64,000 bases of DNA from Epiperipatus broadwayi (Eukaryota; Onychophora; Udeonychophora; Euonychophora; Peripatidae), in the NCBI GenBank assembly GCA_028023455.1, contig JAQFVV010012530.1, forward strand, positions 808,001 to 872,000, given 5' to 3'. The translations under genes and the position numbers were made by a program. The notes below the pieces were generated by a model. It had not been told where the DNA came from. It searched no databases and worked only from the letters and a program-made list of their open reading frames with translations. Positions 36,844 through 47,410 of the stretch are shown piece by piece (the stretch's first letter is position 1; each line of letters begins with the position of its first letter).

Positions 36844-37398
36844 TGTGTTTAGGCTTGCAGGTTCATTTCCAAACCAACAGATACAAAAAGAATAACTATT
36901 CAGCAATTAATGTGTACAATTTATTAGTACTAAATATATACACATGTTAATTAAACAAATGAACAAATACAATTGATATGCTGAGATAGTCGTATGGAGT
37001 AGGGAACTTGCTTCCTGCTAATGATTAGCCTGCATCTTGAGTTCTGGTAAGACACTTCCAGCTATGTAGTTAGCTTGCCTCAAGTCTGCTCTAGTTCAGA
37101 CGTAGCTGTTTCCAGTCTGTAGGTGGACTTTCCTCACTGCGTGGGACGTCTCAATAATGACTAGATAAATACTTTTGCTGATGGCAGAAGGTTTAATGGA
37201 AAGCACATTCTGTCATTCAGGTTAAGGAGTAATTGCTATCTGCCTTGCCTCCAAAAGGCTGACTAATTAAAGGCAGACGCGGATTCGGCGCGCTAACCCC
37301 AGTGAGGGTTTTAATCCTGTTGGATAGCAACTGTGTGCTAGCCAGTCAGGCAAGGAATCTGGAATAGTCCACTTCTGAAGGCAGTGTCAGATATGACA
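36844..37398 (-). repeat. 3' LTR (complete, ~555 bp)
   Basis: The part 37,031-37,398 matches 39,392-39,781, with differences and a ~20 bp indel. The extra 187 bp at the left end has no counterpart in the other LTR, but in element orientation it carries an AATAAA signal near 36,927 and ends ...AAACACA against the AATAT duplication, so I take it as R/U5 sequence lost from the 5' copy. In element orientation the LTR starts TGTCATATCTGACAC directly after a purine-rich tract. Confidence 0.75.
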
Positions 37399-37409
37399 TC
37401 CCTCACCCT
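37399..37409 (-). other. polypurine tract of the LTR element
   Basis: In element orientation AGGGTGAGGGA lies directly against the TG that opens the 3' LTR. This is the usual position of the plus-strand primer, and it fixes the LTR boundary. Confidence 0.7.
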
Positions 37410-37779
37410 GGCTGAAATTAGCCCTGGAGGACATAGTCATTGAAATGCACTGGATGACATTTTGTCCGCTTTCTTGGTTTCTCCGATTGCTATTTCTGTA
37501 TTCATCTTCTCTTGGTGAGTTTGTTTCTGGTTGTCTGCTGCTGTCTTGATTTTGATGTGTAGTTGAGTTTTAGCTGGTTGTGATGGTGATGATGATGATG
37601 ACCATCTTCTGTTTGCACAACAGTGTAGAGCCCCTTTATTTGCATCACCGCTGCTGGTCTCCATCTTGTGGACCCATAGTAAATATGACATAGTACTTTT
37701 GTTTTTATTTGGAATTTTTATTTTGTTTTTATCTTCTAGTTGAAGTTTGGCATCAGGTTTCAGCTTTTTGTTGAAGTCT

Positions 37780-38105
37780 TCTGAGTCATTAGTCTTCAAC
37801 TTTGTGAGCTGGTTCACTTTGGTCACTTTGAACCCTAAGTGACTGAACCAGTCACGTCCTATTAAATCATTATGGTTACCTAATGGTACTACCAGTGGTA
37901 GGTATATTGTTTTGTTAGGCATAGTAATTTTTCCTGTTGTAAGACCCAACAGTTTGATTTTATTCCCTTGGTAGTCTCATATTGACTTACTGCAAGGGTG
38001 CAGCTTATATTTATTCTTTTTATTAATGATTGCAAGTCTTTCTTGAAACTATAGACACTGCTGACCCTTTGTCAAGTTCCATATTAACTGGTGTATCATT
38101 TATTA
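37780..38105 (-). pseudogene. pro: retropepsin (protease) relic of the LTR element
   Basis: Downstream of gag in element orientation. The active-site region reads NMELDKGSAVSIVS near 38,055-38,095 where the family has D-T/S-G, so the Thr/Ser is replaced by Lys. At least one frameshift follows. The C-terminal flap end is in the 37,949-37,437 open frame and contains LIGRDWFSHLGF, the conserved I/L-G-R-D-W block of Ty3-group proteases. After that the frame passes into Lys/Asn-rich and then Ser-rich sequence with no RT motif, showing that pol has been deleted. The residue change alone would make the enzyme inactive. Confidence 0.72.
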
Positions 38106-38149
38106 TGACAGTGTGTATAAACCTAGACTTATTATCTTTGATATGGTTT

Positions 38150-38927
38150 ATACAGGCAACTTGCTTATGTTTCTTATAAGTGCCTTACTGTCTTTAGGAA
38201 TAGACTTGGCTGATTGTCTTTTTAATTTCAGACATGCTGCCTTTATATGTCCTATATGCCTGCAAAACGTGCATGTTGCTTTGTGGTTTGGACATTCTGT
38301 ATGCATGTGCTCATTGTATCTATAACAACGTCTTAGACTGTATAATGCTGAGTTCTCTGAGCTGACTTAGTGCTTGGGTGACCCAGTATTATGCTCAATT
38401 TTTGCACTTCATACTTTGTCTTATTAATGGGTTAGCTTGACTAGCTATAGTTTCTGCAAGTCTTGCTTGAGCTACTGCTGTCTCAAAATCTAGGTCTGGA
38501 ATCATTAACATTTTCAGCCTCAAATTGTGATCGTTTCTGCCACAAATAAAACGATCACGAAGTGCTTCATTCATGAAGTCTTTGAAATTGCACTTCAAGG
38601 CTAATATACAGATTCGTGTTGCAAATTCTCTAGTGTTTCATCCTGTTCTTGTATGCTGAGATTAAAATGGTATCTCTGCATTATTGTCAAGGGTTTAGGA
38701 GAAAAATACTCTGTGAGAATTATCAACACTCGATCAAAATCCAGCTCAGCTGGGGTTACAGCCGTAGATTGAGACTTGAGTATTTCGTATGTTTGCGAAC
38801 CTATTGTGGTCATTAGTGTAGCTAACTTTATCTCTGGCTTTTTTATATTGTTCGCCCATAGATAAAAAATCAAACGCTCTTTATAATTTGGCCAGCTCTC
38901 AGGTTGAGCCGGATCAAAATATTCCAT
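38150..38927 (-). pseudogene. gag: gag pseudogene with nucleocapsid zinc knuckles
   Basis: Gag of the Ty3-like element, which would form the particle and bind element RNA. The frame from 38,927 opens MEYFDPAQPESWPNYKERL and continues with capsid-like sequence (PKPLTIMQRYHFN...QEQDETLENL) to about 38,605. A frameshift moves the reading to 38,598-38,395 (FKDFMNEALRDRFICG, a conserved Ty3 gag block), and stops follow. The nucleocapsid part at about 38,327-38,235 has two zinc knuckles: the first is damaged (the second Cys is Tyr, in CYRYNEH), the second is intact as C-x2-C-x4-H-x4-C (CTFCRHIGHIKAAC). The region continues directly towards the protease relic. Assignment to gag is firm; clade is from memory. 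Confidence 0.8.
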
Positions 38928-39169
38928 AGAGCCGATTGCTTTAGCCTTCTTTTTTTATTTATTTATGCTGAGTAATCACTCATACTTGTTTTTATTGTTA
39001 CATTATTGTAACTAATCAACGAAGCTTTTAAGCCAATAGAGCGAGCATTTACGCTGTCTTGTGAGTTAAGCTCTCGTGATTGGTTGAAGCTTCAAATTGA
39101 CACGCCTACATGTTTGTGGTCAATTTTATTCAACAGTTATACGTTGTTATTTCTCTAAAAGAAAAATAC

Positions 39170-39190
39170 CACCGTAATGAAATTACGGTG
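39170..39190. other. perfect 9-bp hairpin in the retroelement leader
   Basis: CACCGTAAT, a three-base GAA loop, then ATTACGGTG. It lies between the truncated 5' LTR and gag, where structured RNA elements of retrotransposons often lie. Function is unknown. Confidence 0.5.
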
Positions 39191-39254
39191 ACGTAACTTT
39201 TTTCAAAACGAAAAATAAAACAAATACACTCTCGCGTATTTATTTCATGTTTAG

Positions 39255-39398
39255 ATCTGTTAAAACTGGCATACAGTTTGTTCTAATTTTTCCAGCCGTG
39301 AGGGAAAATTTTCTCTGTTGCTGCGCTAAATCTGTTATAACTGGCGCAGTTTATTTTATAATTTTTCCAGGCATGAAGGAAAATTTTTCTGTGCGGCG
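39255..39398. repeat. two imperfect ~72 bp tandem units in the retroelement leader
   Basis: Each unit contains, on the plus strand, ATCTGTTA-AACTGGC-CAGTTT, then TAATTTTTCCAG and a GGAAAATTTT block (first unit from about 39,255, second from about 39,329). They abut the point where the 5' LTR stops matching the 3' LTR. Confidence 0.6.
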
Positions 39399-39781
39399 TA
39401 AGTTCTGGTAAGACTCTTCCAGCCATGTAGTTAGCTTGCCTTGAGTCAGCTCTAGTTCAGACGTAGCAGTTTCTAGTCCATAGGTGGACTTGCCTCACTG
39501 CGTGGACATCTCAATAATGACTAGATAAATACCTTTGCTAATCATAGAAGGTTTAATGGAGAGCACATTCTGTCGTTCAGGTTAACAGAAATAATTGCTC
39601 TCTGCCTTGCCTCCAAAAGACTGACTATTTAAAGGTAGATCCCCTAACTTACTGGAAATATGCAGATTCGGTGCGCGAATCCCAGTGAAGGTTATAATCC
39701 CATTGGATAGCAACTGGGTGCTTGCCAATCAGGCAAGGAATCTGGAATAGTCCATTTCTGAAGGCAGGGTCAGGTATGACA
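39392..39781 (-). repeat. 5' LTR, truncated at its inner end
   Basis: About 85-90% identical by eye to 37,031-37,398. In element orientation it begins TGTCATACCTGACCC at the AATAT duplication and stops matching near 39,400, about 187 bp short of the full LTR. The adjoining leader has no convincing primer-binding site, consistent with a deletion removing U5 and the site together. Confidence 0.75.
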
Positions 39782-41534
39782 AATATATATATATTGTTTT
39801 ATATACAATATCATAAATATAGTCACATGGAATATAAATATCACAGTGCCTATAAAAAAATTTTGAAAATTGAATCCAGCCCACTTCCATAGTTTGAATA
39901 CCCTTGACTTGCCAAAGTACTTCCAGTATTTGAGGAAAAATTGCATTTGAAGTGAAAAAGTGTTAAACAAAAATGGGTTTTTAAATACTTTGCAGATAGT
40001 TTTGAAAGATGGTCATCAGATATGATATAGTTTTGATGATAGTTTTTTATTTGTACCAATAAAACAATTTCATCTTCTTGACCTCCAAATTTACCATGTA
40101 CTGGTGAATGGGTTATTTTTTTTGGATGATTGCAGATATTTTGAATGCAACATATTAGAAATTTATTTTAATAGGATTCAAAAAGTGATCAAAGAAAAAT
40201 CTTCAATTTTTAGCTTGAATGATTATTACTTTGAAAATTTGAATTAATTTTGAACATGCTGATTGCTTTGGTCCCATAATTATGTTCTGCTGCTGGATTT
40301 AACAAATCATAGTGATATAATTACTTAACGTAGTTGTATATATGATTCATATTTTGCCAAATTTATACATTTAAATACGATATGGACTCTATTAATGTAG
40401 CATAAAGGTAATTGGGAAAATTTTTATTTAAGAGTAGCTTTCTGGATATAATGATATTGAATCTATTATTATAATAATAAGTGAAATAACTGAACTATAA
40501 TCAGACTTAAGCGTTTTTTAATGGTCAGTTTGTGCATGATTTTTATGGAAATGGTAAGCTCCATGTTCTTTATAAAGAACACCTCAAAAACATTCTAAAG
40601 AAGGGTAATATTGTTTATATTGGTTGAATTTAGCCCAGGCAAAGATTCCAACAGTAGGTACAATTCGTTGGGGTATTTGTAGTTTTTTTTAAAAAGAAAA
40701 GAGATAGCATTGAAACCAGATTAAAGGACAATGATGTATGTGGGTATAGTAGAACATTAGAGACTGCAAACCAACCGTATAGGATAAAATATTAACAAGG
40801 AATAATTGCAAGTTAAATACATATGTGAATGAACAATAATTATCATATTGAAAAACATTTTTAAAAAAAATGAAATTTAGAAAAGCCAAGAAACATTACA
40901 TAACTTTCTCACTTTGGAATAAAATGAGGGAAATTGTGCCTAACACATTGAAGATGAATTGGCCCTGAAGCTGGAGAAGATTGTAATGGATGGCTAACAA
41001 GTTGTAAATTGGAATAAGTTGACAAAGATACTACATAAGCTACGATATAAGAATATTTAGAGTGATTTGAAGAAATTAACTACAAGGTGTCCTGAAATAA
41101 ACAAATAAATTGGAAGCATCTATTTTATATTGAAAAATAATAATAATATTGATGATTGCCATTATGTAAATGTTCAGATATATTTCTATATTTCTTTTAT
41201 TGAGAAAACTTCAATTTGTTTCTTAAATTTTTTTCAGTCAAATTTTGTAACTGCTCAAACCTAGAATAGAGTGAAGAGAACTGCTATTAGAAAGATATGA
41301 AAAAGTTGTGATATTGTTTGAAAAATGAATATTAGGTATGGGTTTTTTTTTCTTCCAATACTGCATTTATAGCAATTTTATAAATTATGTTAAATACTCA
41401 CATTTGAGCACCTGAGGGCAGAGTGAACACGTAACAATTTTTTAAAATTAGGCTGCCCTCCCTCCCTGCCGTTCTTTCTAGAATCAATTCTGGGAACTTA
41501 ATCTCAGAGTCTGGCTTTCTATCATTGTATTAAG

Positions 41535-41780
41535 ACACCAACGCTAGGCAAAAATATTAAAACTTCAATGCTTGAAAACATGTTGTTTAAAAACCAAACT
41601 AACAAAGTAGTGCTTAAAATCCAACAACCTAAATTGATTAAATTCATCACTCTCACAACACCAACGCTAGGCAAAAATATTAAAACTTCAATGCTTGAAA
41701 ACATGATGTTTAAAAACCAAACTAACAAAGTAGTGCTTAAAATCCAACAACCTAAAATGATTAAATTCATCACTCTCTAT
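41535..41780. repeat. near-perfect two-copy tandem duplication, period 123 bp
   Basis: ACACCAACGCTAGGCAAAAA through AAATTCATCACTCTC occurs twice with only two or three substitutions. The period is a multiple of three, so repeated open frames appear on both strands (41,522-41,773 minus, 41,568-41,879 plus); I regard these as by-products. Confidence 0.9.
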
Positions 41781-43402
41781 TACTGCACTCAACTCTGTAG
41801 AACTGTAGAGCAAACCTTCCTAGATTATTTTCTATTGTTTTCTAAGTCAACATTTTCTTTTTTTTTTAATTGCAAGTAACATATCGGATCATATATTTTC
41901 ATTTTTTCTTTCTGTTGCTCTTCTGATTTTTTCAAAATAATTAATCTTATCTGAAAAATACACCCTAAACATATTAATTATTTTTAAATTCTTATATTCA
42001 GACTCTTCATGAATTTTATAAAATCCAGCAATATAAGCAAAGAAGCTAACTCTGTTAAGAAATAATATTCTTTCAAACTTATTCATTGAGATCTTCAACT
42101 CAAAAATTTGATTTTTTTGAATCTTAATTGAGTTACTAAATTATATAAACTACCATTACTAATGATCACTTGTTATTACATATAATATTTTCTATTTACA
42201 ATCATCACATATGCCCTGCCTTTAGACAGTTAGAGTAGATATAAAACTATATTCACAATACATCAACTACTGCAATACAATGTATTGAATTTTAAACTCT
42301 AGCACATTCTTAAAATTGTCAAGTCAATAGGTTTTTATGTTCTGCAAAAACTTATTTATTTGTCAAAACATCTCTTCAGCATCAGCTTCTTTGACCTTTG
42401 TTATTCTGATAACTGATAATGTAATCTTAAAATTCTATATAAAATGAAATTCTATATTTAATCAGTATTTTGTGCATTTAACAAGAAAACATTATAAATT
42501 TGTAAAGTGTACTGAGTATATTTTTGATTTTTATTGCCAGATTGTTGATGCTAACAAGTATGTAGATGTTTAATTTACATATTTTGTTTCTTTGATAATG
42601 GTATGCATAATTCTTTTTTTATTGATCATGTAAGTTATTCACTATAAAGTATACCTCTTTACTTTTGTGCCTTCTGTCATCTCACTCCAAGCATACTATA
42701 TTAACTCTTTTACACAAACAATAAAAAAGAATATGCCTACCATTATCAAAGAAATGGAATATGTAAATTAAATATTTACATAGTTGTTAGCATATTTAAA
42801 TATTGTTTATCCAAAAACAACCTACAACATCCTGCCATCATTACTTGAGCTATGAATCTGATTATATACATCGAAAGCATGCTCAGCAAGTCAAACGCTT
42901 TATAAATTTGTAATCTTTTCTTGTTAAATGTGACAAATATTGTTTAAATATAGAATTACATTTAAATAAGAAAAGAAGTAAAGAATCATCAAATAACATG
43001 AAATCTAATAAAGTAATTAGTAATTAAATATTGCAACCACACAATAATATTTTATCATCAGCAGTAGTTAGCTGTAGCTAATTAATAATTTATGAACACA
43101 GCCTTCGATTTTAGATATAAACAATATATCACTGAATGAACCACATCTTTGAATTGTAAAAGAGTTGTTTCTCAGTTTACAAAAATTAACATTCTTGAAA
43201 ATTTTTAAAATTATTGGCTAATTAATTATAAGATCTTCATGAAATATTTTATTCAAAATATCCATCTCATTTTTGTTAGATAGTCAGTCAAACACATTAT
43301 TAATCTATCAGCTTTTGTTTATTTTAATTACTTCAATTGAGTGGCATCACAACTGTATGTCTTTCAAAAAAAAAATGGCAACTAAAAAAAGTAATAATAA
43401 TT

Positions 43403-43505
43403 GAATGGTTAGTTTGGTTGGTTATGTTGTGTATCAAGCAGCAGAAATAACTGAGTTTCAATCTAATAATCTATAATCCATCAGTCTACTGCTGCACTAA
43501 AATGG
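43403..43505. repeat. SINE-like fragment
   Basis: GAATGGTTAGTTTGGTTGG, a weak B-box (GAGTTTCAATCTA), and the family tail ATCCATCAGTCTACTGCTGC followed by ACTAAAATGG. Confidence 0.35.
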
Positions 43506-44589
43506 AAGTTTTGAGATCTTATCAATGTAATGGCATTGCAGCAATTTTAAAAATATAAAACTTGATTTGATGGATTTATTTGCAAAGACTTTATGGAAAA
43601 AAGTTTTTAATCATTTAATTAATTAACAGACTGCACATTATCATATATCTGCTAGACAATTTTTTTATATTTCTGGCATTCATCGTCATTTTTTTTTTAA
43701 TGCAATATAGAATAGAGAGTTGGACTAATTTGATGACAAAATACTATTCTTAGCCTACTAATGATTATTATATGCATTGACTTTCGATCTTAAACTCTTG
43801 ATATCTTTAATATATTATCACCTTTTACAAGGTAGCCATTGTACAAAATAATAACTAAAACTTTGTACTGAATTAGTTCGATAACATCAACTTTTCTTAC
43901 ATTACTATATGTTTTTAAGATTATATCTTGTGGAGTTTCAGGAAACATTTTGATTACCTAAGCCCTTTTATTAGAAATGTGGCAATTCCTGCACACATTT
44001 AAAGTATAATAATTGGTAATGATTAACTTTTTAAAGACATGTAATTAATAACCACCACTCCACCTTTTTCTTTCAAGTGGTAGCTATATTAATGCAGTAT
44101 ACTGTAGTTTCAAAGTAATCCATATTAAAGATAAAAAAATGCATCCATTTTTATCTGTCTTGTAAGATATAAGGATATTGAATTAGATTAATGATAGTAT
44201 TGAATTAGATTAATGATATTTATTAGTGATGTCAAGTCAATGGGAATGTCTGCAGTCTTGTTTGAAAATGTTTGTAATTTGAATATGCAAGACATAGTTA
44301 ATAGTTGTAAAATGAAATGGTAGAGAATTTTCAAGAGAGAATAATTTCATAAAAATGAAGACAAATAATCCCTGTATAGTGTTTAGCTCAGTGAAGAAAA
44401 ACAAACTTGAGAATTACTATGTTCTGAATGAGTTCTACCTACACATTTGAACACTGTGTGATTCATGAACAATTTACTAGATGATTATTATATTTTTGGT
44501 ATATTGTATTTTATGTTATTAAATATCAAAGAATAATTAAGACTGAAGTAACAATTATTTTTGCATTATAATCGCAGTATGAAATTATT

Positions 44590-44800
44590 TTGCACTGATA
44601 TAAAGAATATTGTAGTTATGTTCAAATTAAAATCTATATATAAGAAGAAGAAAGGTCAGAAAAGATTGACATTGTTATATAATATAAGAGATGGAAAGAG
44701 TTATGTGGAATTGAAGAGCTGGATAATGAAAAGAACGGAATGGGAAAATGAATGAATTGGTAATGTGCTTACTCTATTGATGATGAAGATGATATAAGAT
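44590..44800 (+). mobile_element. 3' terminal fragment of another LINE, plus strand
   Basis: The frame ending at 44,755 reads KRLTLLYNIRDGKSYVELKS then WIMKRTEWENE. This resembles the C-terminus of RTE-like ORFs (R-x-x-L-L-D-x-I-x-x-G-x-x-Y-x-x-L-K-x-x-A-x-D-R-x-x-W-R) from memory. It is followed by TTGATGATGAAGATGAT, a typical short-repeat LINE tail. Only about 200 bp is recognisable. It is distinct from the 45-kb RTE. Confidence 0.5.
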
Positions 44801-45233
44801 TCAATGAAATAATTCTTCTAAATATAGTCACATTTAGATATAAGAGTCTGTTTCTTAGTTGCACAATCAATCTGAAGTGATTATTAATGAAACATTTTCA
44901 GCCCGTTAATGCAGTAGTATTCATTGTCGTAATATTATGTAACACTCATTTTTGATAAAATGTACAATATTCTTGAAAGAAATAACAGAATGGTTTAACA
45001 AGTACTTACATGTCCCTAAATTCCTATCCAGGATTATCATGAGCAAAACATGAAAGATTATAATGTTTAGTAGCTATTTGATAGACTTAAGACATGTTTT
45101 CGAGTAGAATCTTATTCAGAAAAAATTTCTCTGCCATTTACTTACAGATAAGAGTTGCTTAACCAATAATATTTATTAACTAAAATGAATACTCATTCTG
45201 TTGCATATGTAAAAGAATATATATATATGTATA

Positions 45234-45274
45234 ATATATTTTTGTTAATAACATTAATATATATATATATATAT
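45234..45274. repeat. (TA)n microsatellite
   Basis: Alternating T/A tract interrupted near 45,240-45,255, ending at a CGATTCC. Similar short tracts occur at 1,758, 8,780 and 52,978. Confidence 0.7.
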
Positions 45275-45458
45275 CGATTCCCAAAGATGGAAGAGTACAG
45301 AAAGAGGTGAAATATAATTTATTTTAATTTATAGAAACTTTATATCAAATTATACTACTGGTCAGACTGGGTACAAATTATATAAATTTAGTAGCCCATG
45401 GCCACATTTCGAGACTATTAAACCCACTCTTATTTTTTAAAAGGGAAATACTCCATGA

Positions 45459-47410
45459 CTCATCATCATCATCAACCATTATCAATCCACTGCAAGATGA
45501 AGGTCTCACCAAGTTTAATCCATCTTCTCCGATCTTTAGCTTCTCTTCTCCACATTACCCCTGCACACTTTCTTATTTCATCCATCCATCTCACAAGTGG
45601 TCTCTTTCTGGGTCTTTTACAATCTCTTGGAATCCCGTTTAAAATTTCAATTGTCCATCTGTTATCATCTCTTCTAGCAATATGTCCAGCCCAACTCGAC
45701 TTCAATCTTTTAATTTTTTCAATGAGGTCAGTAACACCTGTTTGTTCTCTTACCCATACATTGCGTTTTCGATCTCTTCTTGTTACTCCCAACATACATC
45801 TCTCCATACTTCTTTGAGTGGTCTGAAGTCTCTGTATGGCTCATCTTTTAAGTGTCCAAGTCTCAGATCCATAAGTAAGAACTGGTAAAACCTATTTGTT
45901 AAAAACCTTTTCAAACACATAGGCATATTTCCTTTTAGTATCAAGTTATTTCTACCAAAAGCACTCCAACCAAGTTTAATTCTATGATTAATTTCCTCCA
46001 TTATGTTTTCATCTGTATTAATAATCTGACCAAGGTATTTGTAACTATTAACTTCTTCTAATTCATCATAATCAATCTTTATTTTCATATTTTGAGCAAA
46101 TCGATTAAACATTACGTTAGTTTTTTTAACATTTATCTTTAGTCCCACTTTTCTACTTTCATCTGATAACTCTTGCAACATTTCCTGCAGCTCTGAAGCA
46201 TTATTTGCAAAAACAACTACATCAGCTGCGAACTCTAAATGACTTAAATAATCTCCATTTACTTTCACTCCTTTAGTTTCTCATTTTAATCCACAAAATA
46301 CTTCTTGCAGCACTGCTGTAAAAAGTTTTGGAGATATGGAGTCACCTTGTCTTACACCTTTCTCAAGGTTCACTTTCCCAGTTTCATTATGTAATCTAAT
46401 TGTTGCTGTTGCATTTTTATAAATATTCTTTAAAATATGACAGTATCCTGGATCTATACCTTGATGATCCAATGCTTTAATCACTGAAGAAATGTTTATA
46501 GAATCAAATGCCTTTTTATAATCTACAAATCCAAAACATAATGACAACTCATATTCATTTGTCCTTTCTGTAACTTCTGTCAATACCTGAATATGATCTA
46601 CTGTACTAAAACCACTTTTAAATCCAGCTTGTTCTCTTGGTTGGTGGAAATCCAATGTTCTTTGTAGACGAGTTGTAATTATCTTGGTAAAAATTTTATA
46701 TAAAACTGATAAAAGGCTGATAGGTCTGTAATTTCTAATATCTTCTTTATCACCTTTTTTAAATATTAATATTATTACTGCATTCTTCCAATCATCTGGT
46801 ATATCTTTATCATTTAGACATTTGGTATATAACTTTGCTAAATTTTTTTCTATTTTTTCACCTGCCTCTTTTAATATATCAATTATAATTCCATCATTAC
46901 CTGGAGCCTTTCCTTTCTTCATACATTTAATTGTAGATATCTCACTTCTTCATTTAAAATTCTGGGCAATTCGGAAGATGTAATAGATATAGGAGGTACT
47001 TGTTCTTTATTACTATATAATTCTTGATAAGAATCTTCTACCAATTTCATGATGTCATCTCTCTTTTTAGTAATAATTCCATCTTTTTTTCTTATTGCAG
47101 ATATAAATTTCCTACCAATACCAAAATGTTGTTTTATATTCTTAAAACCTTTATTTTCTTCTACAGCTTTCCTTGCTAGTTCACAGTTATACTTTCTTAT
47201 ATCATTTTCAACTCTTTTCCGCACCATTTTACAAAATTCAAGATATTCAATTCTTTCTAATGCATCATTTTTGTATATCTTCATATTCCTTCTTTTCTTC
47301 ATAAATTCTCTAGTCTCAGTAGAAATTTTATTGGTCAATTGATGCTTTTTTCTACCAGCTATCTTTGTTGCAGTTTTTAAAAGTGTATCTGTTAACACTC
47401 CATGAATATA
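45459..47410 (-). mobile_element. 5'-truncated RTE-type LINE, minus strand
   Basis: Three minus-strand open segments in consistent order: linker (47,398-46,919), reverse-transcriptase fingers/palm (46,922-46,281) and palm/thumb (46,268-45,783), then a C-terminal domain (45,807-45,472). The 3' end is a short (TGA)n-type tail (TCATCATCATCATCA on the plus strand, 45,459-45,473), as usual for RTE elements, and the stop codon overlaps it. The endonuclease is missing, so the copy is 5'-truncated near 47,410. It lies in the mRpS18B intron in antisense. More decayed relatives are at 51,570, 54,125 and 59,430. Confidence 0.85.
45472..47398 (-). pseudogene. RTE reverse transcriptase, inactivated
   Basis: Would copy LINE RNA at a nicked target. 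Visible RT blocks include KKGKAPGNDGIIIDILK, IFKKGDKEDIRNYRPISLLS, then QAGFKSGFSTVDHI, the motif A region FVDYKKAFDSI with its Asp, and GVRQGDSISPKLF. A stop near 46,281 (after VLQEVFCGLK) splits the gene just before motif C. Motif C reads LEFAADVVVFANN where FADD is expected, so one catalytic Asp has become Ala by a single base change. After another frameshift near 45,800 comes the C-terminal part with GVTDLIEKIKRLKSSWAGHI and RRWIKLG, typical of this RTE group. Broken and catalytically dead. The plus-strand ORFs over the same bases are shadows. Confidence 0.83.

Larger units (their letters stand above)
36844..39781 (-). mobile_element. Ty3-like LTR retrotransposon, internally deleted, minus strand
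   Basis: A ~2.9 kb element bounded by TG...CA ends (in its own orientation) and flanked on both sides by the same five bases, AATAT (36,839-36,843 and 39,782-39,786), a target-site duplication. Order on the minus strand: truncated 5' LTR (39,392-39,781), ~450 bp leader, gag with two zinc knuckles (38,927 to about 38,150), protease relic (about 38,100 to 37,850), non-coding remainder, polypurine tract (37,399-37,409), then a complete 3' LTR (36,844-37,398). Reverse transcriptase, RNase H and integrase are absent. The gag resembles the K02A2.6-like Ty3 group from memory. Stops, frameshifts and a mutated protease active site show it is dead. It sits in the mRpS18B intron, opposite to the gene, at the edge of a foldback element. 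Confidence 0.85.
39787..44589. other. intronic sequence without recognised genes
   Basis: Bases 39,840-41,100 are somewhat less A/T-rich and may be an old transposon (words such as TTAAAGGACAATGATGTATG, GAATTGGCCCTGAAGCTGGA), but no protein motif is readable. The 123-bp duplication (41,535) and a SINE-like fragment (43,403) are listed separately. Confidence 0.4.

Noticed and set aside
41522-41879. Repetitive ORFs on both strands
   Set aside because: Created by a 123-bp (41-codon) tandem duplication; no similarity to a known protein and no splice context.
45455-45888. Plus-strand ORFs of 120 and 68 codons
   Set aside because: They lie exactly antisense to the RTE C-terminal domain and have no independent support.
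47049-47342. Plus-strand 97-codon ORF rich in Phe/Leu/Ile
   Set aside because: Shadow of the minus-strand RTE linker.
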